64,000 nt of DNA from the NCBI GenBank assembly GCA_021234155.1, contig JAJEKV010000592.1, forward strand, positions 1-64,000. The letters are read 5' to 3'. A program made the translations under genes and the position numbers. How positions within the stretch are numbered: the stretch's first letter is position 1; each line of letters starts with the position of its first letter. The DNA is from Isoetes taiwanensis (taxonomy: Eukaryota > Streptophyta > Lycopodiopsida > Isoetales > Isoetaceae). Shown piece by piece: positions 11,208 through 23,730 of this stretch. The notes beneath the pieces were generated by a model. It had not been told where the DNA came from. It searched no databases and saw only the letters and a program-made list of their open reading frames with translations.

Positions 11208-12100
11208 GTAGGTATCTTGAGAAAATTTTAAGGGATTGTAAGAAATCTAAAGGAATATATAAAAATCTAATAAAATAATCTTTGAAGAGAAAGTCAACTC
11301 TAAGAATTTAAATGAATCTTGAAGAATCTATAGGGATCTGGAGAGCCTAATGGAACATTTAAAAGTCTAAAGAAACCTTGAGGCAATCTCAAGGGATTGA
11401 AATGAATCTTAAAGGAAATCTTAAACCTTTATACCATTTTCTCTTCACCACGGACCTCTTTCACATCATCATTTGGAACCGACACTAATTACGCCTTTGC
11501 AACAACTTTATATAAATATGGTTATGAAACGTTTGAAATACCCAATCAAGTGTTTAGGAAAGCATGCAAGTCCGAGTTCCTAACAACTATGCTAGCATTT
11601 ATTTTAGATACAAACTATATTGAAAGTAGTTTTGCAATTTGAGGAGAACTTGGGCCCGGATGACTCAAGAGTCTAGAATCTTGCCCAACAACAACCGAAA
11701 TGGTTGCATCCAACTGGCGGCAACGACAAGACTCCGGTCTTCTTATGACATTCAATTACTTATATATTCATGGCGCGACGTTATATATAAGAGAATCGAT
11801 TGGTGAAATTGACCATGCATTGCATAGACCCTCATTTAAATGCAGCCTTGAACATACCACGTGAAGGCATTATTTATTCAAGATATACTAATTGTTAGGT
11901 ATGAAGCACTCATTTGTAACAAAGCCAATAAATAAGAAAGCGGAATGTATCAACCCCTTTCTTCTCTGATTATAAAGTTAAGATAGTGACAAAGGATAGA
12001 AGATATAAACATCTTGAATGCATGAGGACCTAGAACATAAAGGCTATCAACGTCTCACCCCACCCCACCTCAAGTTGCTTCTTGTATCAGATACAGTTCC
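11208..12100. other. Unassigned, with degenerate AATCTTGAAGG-like low-complexity repeats
   Basis: 11208-11440 is built from loose variants of a GAATCT(T/A)AAGGGAT pattern on one strand, without a fixed period. The rest, to 12100, has no gene or repeat that I can support. Confidence 0.4.
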
Positions 12101-12106
12101 TCAGAT

Positions 12107-12199
12107 ACAACAATTTCATTATAGTTTCAATTCTCTTTGTGTTAGGCATGCATCCCTCGTGTTAACATAGCAGAATTGAAACTATAATGAAATTGTTGT
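12107..12199. repeat. Perfect 28 bp inverted repeat (hairpin with 37 nt loop)
   Basis: 12107-12134 is the exact reverse complement of 12172-12199. The identity stops sharply on the outer side. This suggests a miniature fold-back element or a recent local inversion; no terminal motif of a known MITE superfamily is evident. Confidence 0.9.
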
Positions 12200-13666
12200 T
12201 AAAATAACTTTTGAGTAGGAGCAATTCTGCAAACTGCAGGTAAAAACGATTACAATGCTGGTAAAAGAGCAAGAATGCAGGTAAAATGCTTTTAACCGCT
12301 TTAATGCAAGTAAACATTTGGCGCTTAGGAAGACCAAGAGTAACATTAGGTTTTAGTCCACGGTCGGGATGGGATTCGCATGGGGGCAAAATTAAGCTTA
12401 CCGAAACTTTACGTTGTGGTGAAATGATAGTATGCCTAAACTAGAAAACCAGTTTTTGTCTAGATGCTAGCTCACAAATAAATATCATACTAGATGAGGT
12501 CAAAAATACCATAAATGGTTAAATACATCTAACTTTTTTTATTTTAAGGACATCAGTCTTTGGAAACCCAATACATGCCCATTACCTTTGCTCTTAGCAA
12601 CCTATCTTAAAAGAAAAAAAATACTTGGCAATTGCATTGTCCCATCAAGTATGCAAAGCCGAAAAAGAGATTGGAACAGAACATCAATGAATTAGACAAC
12701 AGGAAGGAACCGGGTAAGTTTGTTGGGCTCCACGGGCTTGATGGCAAAGCGGATGGACCCCCGGTATTTGTTGCTTGAGGCCAAGTCATATTGGCAAACA
12801 GTCCCAATGAATCTAAAATAAACACGCCCTAATGGCCCTACAAGGTGGAAAACATGTAACATTCCGGACATCTAAACATGAAAGTTTGCGGGAGACCATT
12901 TCGTGGCCTAGTTTCTCTAATCAAACCTTATCAAATTATCTTGCTTACGCACATCCCCGTGATTCATCCGTTGTCATACATACAGAGAAACTGAAAGGTC
13001 CAAAGATGCGAAAGAACATGAAATGGTGAAGAAATGAAGAGGACTTGAGAAGAGAAATTAGGGAGGGATGGCATATAATGAAGAAGTTCGATGAAACAGA
13101 GAACTGCTCGCTAGCTTCCTATTTGATCCAGTCTCGCAGATGTAATCGCCATGAGGTAGCATTTTGTTGGAGCTGCAGCCTTATGGTGTCTAGCCTCACA
13201 AGTTAATAGGCCTTTTCAATTCCATTTCACGCTAAGAGGATCCAAGCCTTTGTATGTAAAGAACAAGATCTAGTAATGTGTAAGAGGATAATGGTCCAAA
13301 AGATGGAATGAAGCTTCAACGGGAATCCTCCCCCGAGGATATCCAAGGCTCTCTCACGGTCAGATTCGATGTTGTCATTTACGGGGCCAAAATATCAGTT
13401 GTCATCTCCGAAGGCCGCTGCATCTGAGCTCTAGTAACTCCTCGTTCTTTCTCAAAAGATAAACAACGAGGGTAATCTACAATTAGGTTCTTGTTATTCA
13501 AAAATTCTAGCAAAGCAAGAACCTAAAATCCCTTTATTAGCGGAGAAAACAATAATCGAGTTTAGTTCCACACTTTCAAAGAAAGAAATAGCATCAAAAC
13601 AGTGATCTTGGGGAAGGAAATGAACCTATTGATTAGGGAAGAAGAGGGAGAGAGAGAGAACCTTCT
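12200..13666. other. Unassigned
   Basis: 12230-12330 has several GTAAAA/GCAGGTAAAA repeats of irregular spacing. 12607-12830 is open on the minus strand and partly on the plus strand, but I recognise no protein in either. Nothing else is supportable before the methyltransferase relic. Confidence 0.3.
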
Positions 13667-15667
13667 CTACGGCATATATACATAGTGCAAATCAGGATCA
13701 TCAGAGCAACAAACGAACCCAATGTAGTCCCACCATTCATAAGGATGGGTTACGAAGAATTCTAGAGTAGCTCTCCAAAGCCCTCAAGAGTTTGGTCTAG
13801 CTGAAATAAATGCGTGAGAAGAATGTGAAAATAAGAGCGGCCAAGGGCTAAGAATAGATGATAGATGGTGAGTATCTTCATTACTAGCAAGTAGATTAGT
13901 TTGAGATTTACATTATGATATCTGTGGGAGTACCCTCCGGCCCTAGTCAAGTGTCCTTCCAAATGAGGCATTCTATCTTTGGATCACCATAGGTAACTCA
14001 GATGTAAAGGACCAAAATCGATCATTTAGGATTTTGCACATTTTCTTATAATAAGTATGCAACAAGACAGACCGCAAGAACAATTTGTATCTGTTTTTGA
14101 ATAAAGTGGGAAGACAAATTCGAGATGAAAGATACCAGCATATATATGCCCCTGTTTTCGGGATCGACAATAAACAAGAATTGACGATGTCAAGTCCGAT
14201 ACTCAGTATGTAAGTTCAAAATTCATAAAAGCAGTTGGATTGCTCAAGACCTAAGACTTCAAGCATTTGATATGCGCTTTGCATTGGTCCACACTATAGG
14301 TTCAAACACAACTTATCCAGCATGTTTAGTTGATTAAAGTACTTTAAAATTCATCATTGTAAAGGTGTTCTATTACCAAATGCGCAGAGCTTTCGATCTA
14401 AATGGACTAGCATTTGGCAAGGAAATGGAGATTAATACTCACCATTAAAGAATCCGGCAAACTCGATCATTGTCCAATCAAGCCCATGACAAGACCAGAC
14501 AACAAATTGCGGATCAGAATTAATATTGATATGACAATCTTGTTAGAGACAGGATAAAGTAGATGGTAGTTATGTCTTACATTTATCAAACACGGCATCA
14601 AATGTATAGATCCCGGAAAGCATACATATTAAGGCATCCATGTTTATATCTAATATGAACCATGTATAATTATAATGAATGAAATGGTATGCATGACACT
14701 CACAATATTTAACAATGCCTTGTTAGCGGGATGATAATGCAGGGCTTGTGAATTGGCGTAATAAGGAGACATGCATATTGCCACATTATATCTCTAGAGT
14801 ATTATGTTTAATTTGTGTAGAATTCTACCAATAAGCATTTCATCTATATATATATGCATGTTCAACAAGCATCCATCGGGAACCATACATCCACGTGTAA
14901 ACTAAATAGCTCAGAACATCAAGTAAATTTTGTGGAAGTGCACGGTACTTCTTTTGCATTGCATCAATTACCACCGGCACGAGATATCGATGTTCACAAT
15001 TTCCTCATAACCATCCTTCCGAGATAATCCACAAATATGAAATGCATCAAGTATCTTGATGTTACAAAGCGTGGAAAGGAAAGTTAAACCGCATTTAACT
15101 TGTAGAGAGAGGCATGCATAATGGATGGCAAAAGAACGTTTCATATTTGGATGCAACATCATTTAAGAGCTTATATGTTATTTGCATATGTAATTGTTAT
15201 ATGTATAAACGGACTATATGCCCGTCAAACGAGCTCTGCGAACATTTCTGACTTCTTGAGCCTTTCTGTGGAAATGTCTTTAGAGACGCCTTCATTTAAC
15301 TAGCTCGAGAAAAATCATTGACATCTAACACTGATTGTCCTCTGTGGATTTAAGATTACACGATTGTATCAATTCAACCTTTGAACAAATGTGAATAAAC
15401 AACGTGATCGTTCTAGGTTATATCTTTTATTTAGTTTGATCGAAAAGTTATCTCGTTTATTAATCGTTCAAAGACAACAAATCTAGTGAAGAAACATCTG
15501 GACCTGATTTCACAACCAGCCATGAGGACTCGGGCAAATCGAGGTATATGTTTATGCACAAGATGAACCAAGTCTGAATAACGCTGGTACCAATCGAAGG
15601 ATCCGACGTCTTGAGCATACACGGTGTCCCAATAATCCGAGATCTCCATATGCACATTCTTTTGCAT
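13667..15667 (-). pseudogene. METTL13/EEF1A lysine methyltransferase-like gene relic, at least six exons
   Basis: A class I SAM-dependent methyltransferase of the plant METTL13-like family, read by splicing. Exon 1 is 15667-15504: a real ATG, DYWDTVYAQDVGSFDWYQRY, IPRFARVLMAGC, then a CAG/GT donor. Exon 2 is about 15031-14940: KDGYEEIVNIDIS and VVIDAMQKKYRALPQ. Exon 3 is 14649-14581: a TTAG acceptor, FDAVFDK, then a GTAAG donor. Exon 4 is about 14303-14251: CGPMQSAYQMLEV, then a GT donor. Exon 5 starts at 14151 after CAG: GIYMLVS. The last exon ends DDPDLHYVYMP, stop at 13667. Family order is complete. Lesions: two bases are missing at motif I (GCGNS region), two are extra after NIDIS, the KG residue after FDAVFDK is altered, and the exon 2 acceptor is not visible. 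I call it a pseudogene; consensus error could mimic part of this. Confidence 0.8.
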
Positions 15668-15959
15668 CCGCCCGACCTCGTATATGGCGGTGTCAAGTGA
15701 AGAATCATTTGTTTGGCTTCGGCATTGCCGACCATTTGGAAAGGAGGAAAGCTTGAAGACACCTTATTTCCGCTCCGATCCTTGCAACCTGCGGACATGC
15801 CGGTTACTTCCGGTTGGAGCATCTCCGGATCCCCGAAGCAACGCAGTGACCGAGAGTTTCTGGCCGAATAATAGGTTTGAGTAAGTCATCAAGATATCCT
15901 AAGTATATTCTAGCATATACCTAGGGATATACCATAAACCCACATAAACAAGGGTTTGC

Positions 15960-16860
15960 CCCTAGGGGCAACCCAAAAACTACGTGGTGTTTTTTGTCCG
16001 AATTTTGAAACGGAAACGGCGTGTAGTTTTTAGCCAAATTTTTATACATGTAGTTTTTTGTTAAAAGTCTACACGTAGAGTTTTGTCGAAATTATCTACA
16101 CGTAGGAATTACACGTGTATCTACATGTTGTTTTTTAGAAATAGATGTGGTTTTCAAGTGTTGCTTTTTCTAAAATAGACATGTGGTTCTTAATAAAACC
16201 TAAAAGGTCCACATGTAGTTTTTAACTATTGTTTTGTATGAAAAAACACTAAAAACTATGTGTAGAATTTTGTCCGATTTTGCTAGACACTACACGTAGT
16301 TTCTTTGTTTTTTCTTTTAACTATGTTGTTTCTAAATGTTGTTTTCTTAAAAAAGTGATATGTGTTTTCTAGGAAGAATGTGGTTTTTTGTAAACTCCAT
16401 TGTTTCTAAGTGTTGTTTTCTTAATAAAATGATATGTGTTTTTTAAGAAGAATGTGGTTTTTTTTAACTCATTTGTTGTTTCTAAGTTTTGTTTTCTTAA
16501 TAAAATGATGTGTGATTTTAAAAAAATTGTGGTTTTTTCTAATTATGTTCATTCTAGTTGTTGTTTTCTTTAAAAAATGATATGTTTTTTTTTACCTATG
16601 TTGTTTCTAAGTGTTGTTTTCTTAGAAAGATGATATGTGGTTTTTAAAAAATACCTGAATTTTGATGTATAGGTTTATATCAAATCAACATGTGGTTGTA
16701 TAAAATAAGCAGTTTCAAGTGTTGTTTTTGTCAACAAAAAAACATGGTTTTGACTTGAAAAATATGCAAGTGTTATTTTTGTTTGTTATTCTAAAACAAA
16801 GAGGTGGTTTTGAATTGAAGATCTAGAAACCATTGGAAAATATATACCTTTATTTTTCAA
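15960..16860 (+). repeat. Tandem array A: T-rich units of about 73 bp with GTGGTTTTT/TGTTGTTTCTAAGTG motifs
   Basis: Units start at about 16318, 16391, 16464, 16540 and 16592. Each carries TTGTTTCTAAGTGTTGTTTTCTT, then TGATATGTG and usually AATGTGGTTTTTT in order. Upstream (15990-16310) a looser set repeats ACACGTAG and GTAGTTTTT. Downstream the pattern fades to 16860. The orientation is opposite to array B at 24180-24695. Confidence 0.8.
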
Positions 16861-17274
16861 GATTATAATTCACAATGAGAACAAAGATATTTTCAAAGAA
16901 ACTTACTTTCTGCCATTAATCCGTGAAACAAATTTAGAAATACAATCATTCTAAACAAGATTTAAATGTCTTCGCTAGATGGCAAAGCCGGGCGGCATGG
17001 TGAAAAACAAAGCCGAAGCGGCATGGTGAAAAGTTTGCCAGAAGAAGGGGTATCCGCTTTCGTAGAGCCACCCATAGGCGTTATCGCGGCCAGGCCGTGA
17101 GTACAAGATTTGGCAGCAAAAACTTGCCCACTATCATACTTTCCTAATCGCTAAATACATAGAAATAACAAAGAGGGAAGATATAAATAGGAAAAAAGGG
17201 AGGGAAGATGCCTCTGCTTTATGTCAGCCGCCATTTTTACTTGGCAATGGTGCATCTTGTTTCTTCGCTTTTCC
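16861..17274. other. Unassigned; short GCGGCATGGTGAAAA duplication
   Basis: GCGGCATGGTGAAAA occurs at about 16992 and 17022. Nothing else is recognised. Confidence 0.4.
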
Positions 17275-18240
17275 TTTTTTTTTTTTTGAAGGAAAGAAAA
17301 TTTTTATTAAAAGATAGGAAGAATTACAAAGATAGGTCCACATAGACCAGATATAGTTTAAGCACAAAGATCACATGCGCATCAGATTTTATATCCATAA
17401 TTTTCAGATCGACCGCTTTTCTCAACATCTTCTTCTATCTATCCAAGACTACATGATTAAAAACCAATCTTCCGCTTAGATAAAATACTACAGAGCTTAG
17501 CACAAGCTTTCCGAAACTATGGATAAGTCATGAATGCTCCAAAATTCGGAAAGGCTTCTTTAACCAAAAAATGAAGAGAAAAAGAGTCAAGAGTAATCGA
17601 CCAATTCTCCAAGATCGCCGTAGAAGCCCAACCGCTTTCAAACTATGATCCGATTCTCGCAATTTTTTCTGCACGCTAAATTAAAAGGAAATCTTTCGCA
17701 TTGTGGGATGTGCAACAAATTAACTCAGAAGCTGGACATTCCCAAATACCTAAAAAACCTCCCTAAATTTTGGTTCATGATATCTTGATCGATATGGAAG
17801 CCGCCTTCCCGACCACGCTTATCTCCCCCTAGGCAATCTCGTAAAAATTAAGCATCCTGTTCTAAACCGTAAAAATCAAAAATCAAGAATTTACCCCGAC
17901 TCTTCCTAACAATATTCTTAGATCTTCCGCTAGAAAGAAAGAGCAAGAGGAAGGGGAAAAGCCAAGAACTTCGGAGGATCCGTTGTTTGATGAGGCAGCC
18001 TGTAAATCATACAACCCAATTGCTCTCCTCACATTTCGCTTTAAAATCTGAATCTTTTTGCTTTTACTCAAACAAGAGAACTTACTTGTGAGAAAGAACC
18101 GGAAGTTAATGGCAAACCGGGCATGAAATGAAAGGACCGCCTTTGAAGCAATTTCGATTGAAGATCCCACCCACCTTTGAATAAACGAAATCCAATAACA
18201 CTCAAGACCCGGATACCAGGATAATATTAGCAAAGGAGAC
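17275..18240 (-). mobile_element. Probable 3' part of a retroposon with poly(A) tail (minus strand)
   Basis: A 13-base T run at 17275-17287 is followed on the plus strand by sequence resembling that inside the 11054 T run (GAAGGAAAG..TTTTTATTAAAA..ATTACAAAG). That fits a minus-strand retroposon ending in poly(A). The body to about 18240 has a 116-codon open stretch (17883-18233) but no motif I can name, and no target duplication was found. A processed copy of an unknown transcript is an alternative. Confidence 0.35.
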
Positions 18241-18567
18241 TATATGCCACAAACCTTGTGCATCCAGAAGAAGAGCTACAAATGTAGGTCCTGCAGAGAC
18301 CATGCAACCTGTCCTGTACCAGACTGATGAATATGAGCCTCAAACTCTTCCTTTGTCTTTGAACTTCGTCATCTTCAGACAAGACAAATTGATCAAATTT
18401 TGCCACAAAGAAACAAAGGCATTTCGCCGAACTAGAAACAAAAAAAGAAAAAGGAATCGAGATACCTAAACACTCCTCCTTTAAAGCTTAGCCAGATGTA
18501 ATAAACTCACTGGACCAAGTGCAGTTGATTCCGGCTGCTGCAACAGATTAAACCCGAGTGCCCAAGC

Positions 18568-18750
18568 TCACAGATTACCGGAATCCTTATCACAGAACTC
18601 CTTTGTCTTCAGTGCTGGTGCAGGATAGAAAGAGGAGAGAAATGCAAAGACACAGGTTTTGGGGTAAGAAGATCCGACGGCAATGCCGTGGAAGATTGTT
18701 CTGAGAACGGGCTGCCAGTGGTGGATCTTCGCAGAGGCCGCCATCGCCAT
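18568..18750 (-). other. Possible first coding exon of an unrecognised gene
   Basis: An ATG at 18750 in good context opens 60 codons beginning MAMAASAKIHHWQPV, with an alanine/serine-rich N-terminus and a potential donor (CCG/GTAATC) near the end. No family is recognised and no convincing downstream exon was found, so it may be chance or part of the retroposed unit ending at 17275. Confidence 0.15.
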
Positions 18751-18779
18751 AGCTCATCGATGCCTGGGGACTAAGAAAA

Positions 18780-21700
18780 AATTTGCAAGTGGAAGGAAGA
18801 AAGGCAATTCAAAGAAAAATGGGGGCCAATCGATCTCTTTTTGGGATCGATGACCGGATTAATCTTAGCCGCTCAAACTTTAAACTGCTTTCCGCAGGGT
18901 AAGTTCAATTGTGGGTCATTTAGGAATGTCCCAAAAAGTAAAAAATTAGAACCAAAAAATACATCATGTAATGAATGATTCCTTTGTACTTGAAAATTGC
19001 AAGGAAGCATGACCGATTTTTGAGTATGTTCAAATTGCCTTGAATTACATAAGAAAAATGTCATGCCTATTACATTAGGTTTGACTTGGACCGGCTTCGC
19101 CAACAAGCTTGTCAAGCTCTTAACGCAGGTGCATGGGTATGAACATTATCGCAGACCGTGAATGGGCTAAGACAAAAAAATCATAATGTTGTGTGTGTAC
19201 ACCCTCATGGCAAAGATGTGCCCATGTGGACGCAAGAAAGTTGTCACTTCTTCGGGCTTTAAAATCATCCAGGATAAACTAGGCAAAAGAATGCAAACCA
19301 AAGGTCAAAGGAGTAGTGGAAGAGTCTTTGATCCATCTTCGATCTTGGCCATATCCGAAAAACTTATCTTCATGGGGACATCCAACCAAGGTAACAAATA
19401 CCATTTGGTAGTTTGTAATTGCCAAAGTATGACCGGGTTGTTATGCTTTATATTTGTATACACATCAAAAAACTAGCTTACATTGGAAGCATTGGTAGAA
19501 GAATGACTATTTTGTAAGCTTTTTACATCCGGAAGTTTAAATAATGTTAATGCTTTTAGCTGAAAGGTTTCTTCAATTATAGGTATGACAAACAACAGAC
19601 AAGTAAATTGGAGAACACCATGAGTTTTGTCATATTCAACCGATTGAGGTCACCATGAGTTTGTCATATTCAATTGATTGAGGTACTTATTTTAAGGGAT
19701 TGTGTTCTAAAGGCTCTTCATATTAGATTGGCAAGGTCAAACTGTTGTTTTATTGCCTAAAGTTTAGGCTAGATCAACAACCATGTCAACATTGATATTT
19801 GATCAAAAGTCCAATTCCTTGTTATTATTGGCCTCCGCGTGACGTATAAAAAACCTTCCTTCCTTCCTTCCTTAGTTCTCTAAGTCCTTTGTTATAAATG
19901 CACTTTCAATATTAGTGCAAAGGTACAGCATGACACAAAAAAGGGGGGCATGGAGTTGGTAAGTTCTCTTGTACACTTTCAAATGCAGCCATGGTGGATG
20001 AATTAGCAAATTAAAATATTGTGAAGAAGGTTGATGTTGGCTATATGCAAGTTTCTTTCAAGCAAACAAGAATCTCTAAGAAGGGGAATTTAGCTTTGTA
20101 TTGAGTGGCTTTTCCTACAACATCATGCAAAGGTTGTACCAACTTTAGCAATGTGGTGCAACGTGACATCACATAAACATCAAAAGGATGGTGTAAAGTA
20201 TTTGGATAAGGTAGTTGTATTCTTGCAACTATGGAGAGGTCACATCCATGAACTGGTATCTAGACAATTTACTTAAAATATGCTTCTTTATGCAATTAGA
20301 GGAATCAAAAGTTTGCTTATGAGTAGCTGGTTGAAGTAAAAGTGGAGGTTCAACACACGCTTGTGAAAAACAATGGTTGGTATTTGTAAAAAGGTAGGAT
20401 GGTTTGATTGCAAGTTGCCCTCTATTTGACAAGACAAGGTGAGAAGGTATTGAATTCAAGTATCCAACATTCAAGTGAGGCACCCATCCATTTGAGAACA
20501 TCAAGACCCGAAATTTGTCAATGAGGAATTTAAATTGAAGATGTCGGGCACTTTTGTCCAAGTCGAACAAAGCCAAGACTTTTGCCCGCTACCTCACCGA
20601 GGAGGGGAGAGGCCGGAACCCGTGAGACGGAATTTTAATGTTTGTCGAGGATGCATTTGTTGGCCGTGTCGTCCCAGAGGTTGTATGCTAATGCCCCTCC
20701 CACCCCCCTCGAGCTCGTTTTTCATCCGTCACTGGGAATCCCTCCTTTCAAGGACTAAGCTCTCGAAAGGGTTAAAAAGAAACGAGGATCGGTCCAGCTA
20801 ACTTATCAAACCGGAAGGCGTGGCCTGGCGACCATTCATGTAGAAACCCAAGTGTTTTGTTGTTCGTAGTAAAAGGCTCTAGAATGGAGATTCGGGCTTT
20901 TGCCATGTCGCCCAAAATGGCTAAAATACCCTAGATACTAAGATTGTTTGGGATCATTTGGGATGACATATAGATCCAAACTCTGTTATTTCAGTTGCCA
21001 TGGCTCTGTATGCATGTTCAAAAATGGTGCACATAGTTATCTATAAAAACAACCACGTTTTGGCCTCCGAAACGTAAACCCTGTGTGTTGCTAGGTTATT
21101 GTAGGGTTTATATTATGGAGGTCAAGTTTTGGTCATTTGCACTTGGAACATGGTCAAGAAGTTGCAGTTGAAGACGCAAAGCAATAGGAACCGACTTGGA
21201 TTGTGGTTTGGATCTATTTTCCTTCCATTATGGCAATTAGAAATCAAGAGCTAATTGTGTATAGATTATCTTGAATGGAAATGCTCAAAAGAGTTGGAAT
21301 TATTGACCTTCTCATAAATTTTAATGCATCCTGCAAAATTGGATCATATGGCTTGTCTTCCTCTCCATGCCCATTGATATGCGTACCACAAGGTGACACT
21401 TATTAGGTGTATTAGTTCATATGCATGCTTTGGTATAGATATGGTGTGTTAGAACCTCTAGGTGCGTAAGAATAAGAATAGATTTTTAGTGTCCACCGAG
21501 ACCAATTGGCCTAAGTAAGGCAATACTTGTGCAAAATTATGCAAAAGAACATCAATTACATTAGATCCCTAAAGCAAAATGAGGTAGTTGCACTCAGATC
21601 TGAATATCTCGTCGTGGTCAGGTCGACCTTTTTCAAAAGATTCTTGGAGAAGCAACCAAAGAAAAATTTGTGATTAGATATAGGAAAAAACTTGGCTCAA

Positions 21701-22147
21701 TTTGAATCTGGGATGTCTGAAAAAATCGGGTTCAAAGTTGGAAGAAAATTTGGCAAGTGCACTTCCCTGAGACAAAACAAGGTCGCACACTCAAATGAGG
21801 ATATCTCGAGTTTTACTGAATATTTTTATATGAATTTTGAAATGACTATCAGAGAAAAGTTGTAGGAATATGTGCAAAAAATCTTAACCAGATTTGGAAC
21901 TAAGATGATGGAGAAAACGAGTTCAAAGTGGATCAAAATTTTGTCGATTGAACTGGCCACGAGAAAACCGCCAAAAGCGGTTTCTTAGTTCTCGAGCTTG
22001 ATAAGGGTTTTTGTAACGATTTCAACCGACATAAAGTTGGAATAAGGCCCAATATCATGTATGAAGTGTCTTTGTAATAACAGAGATACTTCTCATAATA
22101 ACATATTACACCGACATTTCTCGTGATCCAAACAACAATGTTTGGTC
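18780..22147. other. Unassigned stretch with two small repeats
   Basis: 19617-19684 is a 34 bp unit (CACCATGAGTTTTGTCATAT...) repeated twice in tandem with small differences. 19854-19873 is (CCTT)5. I see no gene: the open stretches at 19186 and 20535 have no domain. Confidence 0.5.
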
Positions 22148-22492
22148 CACCTTGGCATGTTGGAGCAGGTGGCATGTAGGAGCCCGCGTGGCATGTTTGA
22201 GACACCTTGGCATGTTTGAGCCTAGGTGGCATGTTGGAGCCTAAAGTGAGATGTTTGAGCCACCCGCCATGTTGGATCCTAGGTGGCATGTTGGGAGCCC
22301 ACGTGGCATGTTTGAGCCACCTTGGCATGTTTGAGACACCTTGGCATGTTGAGCCCACGTGGCATGTTTGAGCCACCTTGGCATGTTTTGAGCCTTGGTG
22401 GCATGTTGGTGCCTAGGCGGCATGCTTGAGCCACCTTGGGTTGAAGCTTGGTGGCACGTTGGAGCTCACATGGCATGTTTGAGCCACCTTGC
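22148..22492. repeat. Minisatellite, about 17 units of about 20 bp (TGGCATGTTTGAGCCACCT)
   Basis: Units of GGCATGTT(T/G)GAGCC followed by CACCTT, CACGT or TAGGT repeat head to tail. Some units create a CACGTGG G-box-like core. The unit is near 20 bp, so three phases of reading stay open on the minus strand. That explains the long open frames there; they are not genes. Confidence 0.93.
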
Positions 22493-23730
22493 ATTGGATT
22501 GTTTTAAGTTAAAATTGAATGCACATTGCATATTCTTCTATAAATCTTTTAAAAGATAAGATACTTATAGGATTTGCATGTTTTAAGACGCTCAAAGGAC
22601 AAAAAGATGATTGTCTTACGCCAATGAATATATCAATGTTGTCGAATATTTGGCACATCATCATATTGACATCCCAAATGTGTTTGAAACCAAATGTGTT
22701 AGTCATACATTGTGATGTGCCATATTGGTCACGCATCAACACAACTTAACTTTGGTATTAGGGCAAAGTTTTTCTCGGTTAACCCTCAATTTTCGTAAAG
22801 GGCTGAGGATTTTCAAAGCCGGTCGACACCTTTGATTTCTCTCTAGCCGGTGAACCCTTCCCCATTTAATCGAAATCTCCACAAGCAACACCGGCTATGG
22901 GCCCATATTCGGGTGGATTCTCCCCGCTTGAGAACCAGTTTTGTGCATTACCGTGTCCATGCATGGAGACACAACTAGAAAGTAAAAGTTAACCCCATCC
23001 ACGGACATCTCTCTTTTAAAGTCGTTAGAGTCCTCGTAACGTTGCCTAAATAATAACCTACACCAACAACTCTAGGGCTATGCACAAAATGTCCAAGGCA
23101 TCAAATTTCCACATATTGCATTCTTTACATGCAATATGCCATTTTCAATGTCAACTAGAGGCCAATTTTTCAAGGTAGATAAAGCTAGGTTTTTCAACCA
23201 TTATAAAATTTTTGAACCTTTAAATATGAACTTAAAGCCATAGTATTAAATTAAGACCCATCTTTAGACCATGCAACCAAGCAAATGCGGCTCGCCGCAT
23301 AGTATCCATCTAGCAAATCTAGAGGGCAATGGGCTCTCTCCAAGATATTCCTACAAGTATTTTACTAAACCATAAAATATAAAGACATTGCATGCACATA
23401 ACAAATTTATGTCTCTAAATTGTCCCCCGAATCGGCCCTCGAGGAACTCTAGCAAGATTATAAAATTGTCAAGTTATTTGATGAATATAGTATTGTAAGT
23501 CTATTGGGTAGATTCTTTATGTCCCATAAACGTACAAATATGGGTTCCAGGTTAGCTCAAACCTACAATACTAGCGCTGGGATGGAAATTACGGGAACTA
23601 AACTGTTTAATTAAATAATACATCATTAGAATGCATTGAGGAGCTTTGTGAAACATCAAATTTCATCTAAAAAATAATTTATTCAATCAAATGTTATATA
23701 ACTAAAATTGTAATAGCGCCTAGAAAGCAA
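22493..23730. other. Unassigned; may include interior of the CACTA-type element
   Basis: No transposase, gene or repeat is recognised. If the CACTA element ending at 24087 is more than a fragment, its interior lies here, but no TNPA- or TNPD-like reading was found. Confidence 0.35.

Noticed and set aside
21933-22494. Overlapping minus-strand open frames up to 147 codons rich in the pattern TCHVG/NMPR
   Set aside because: They are translations of the 20 bp minisatellite, whose unit length leaves all phases open; not a gene.
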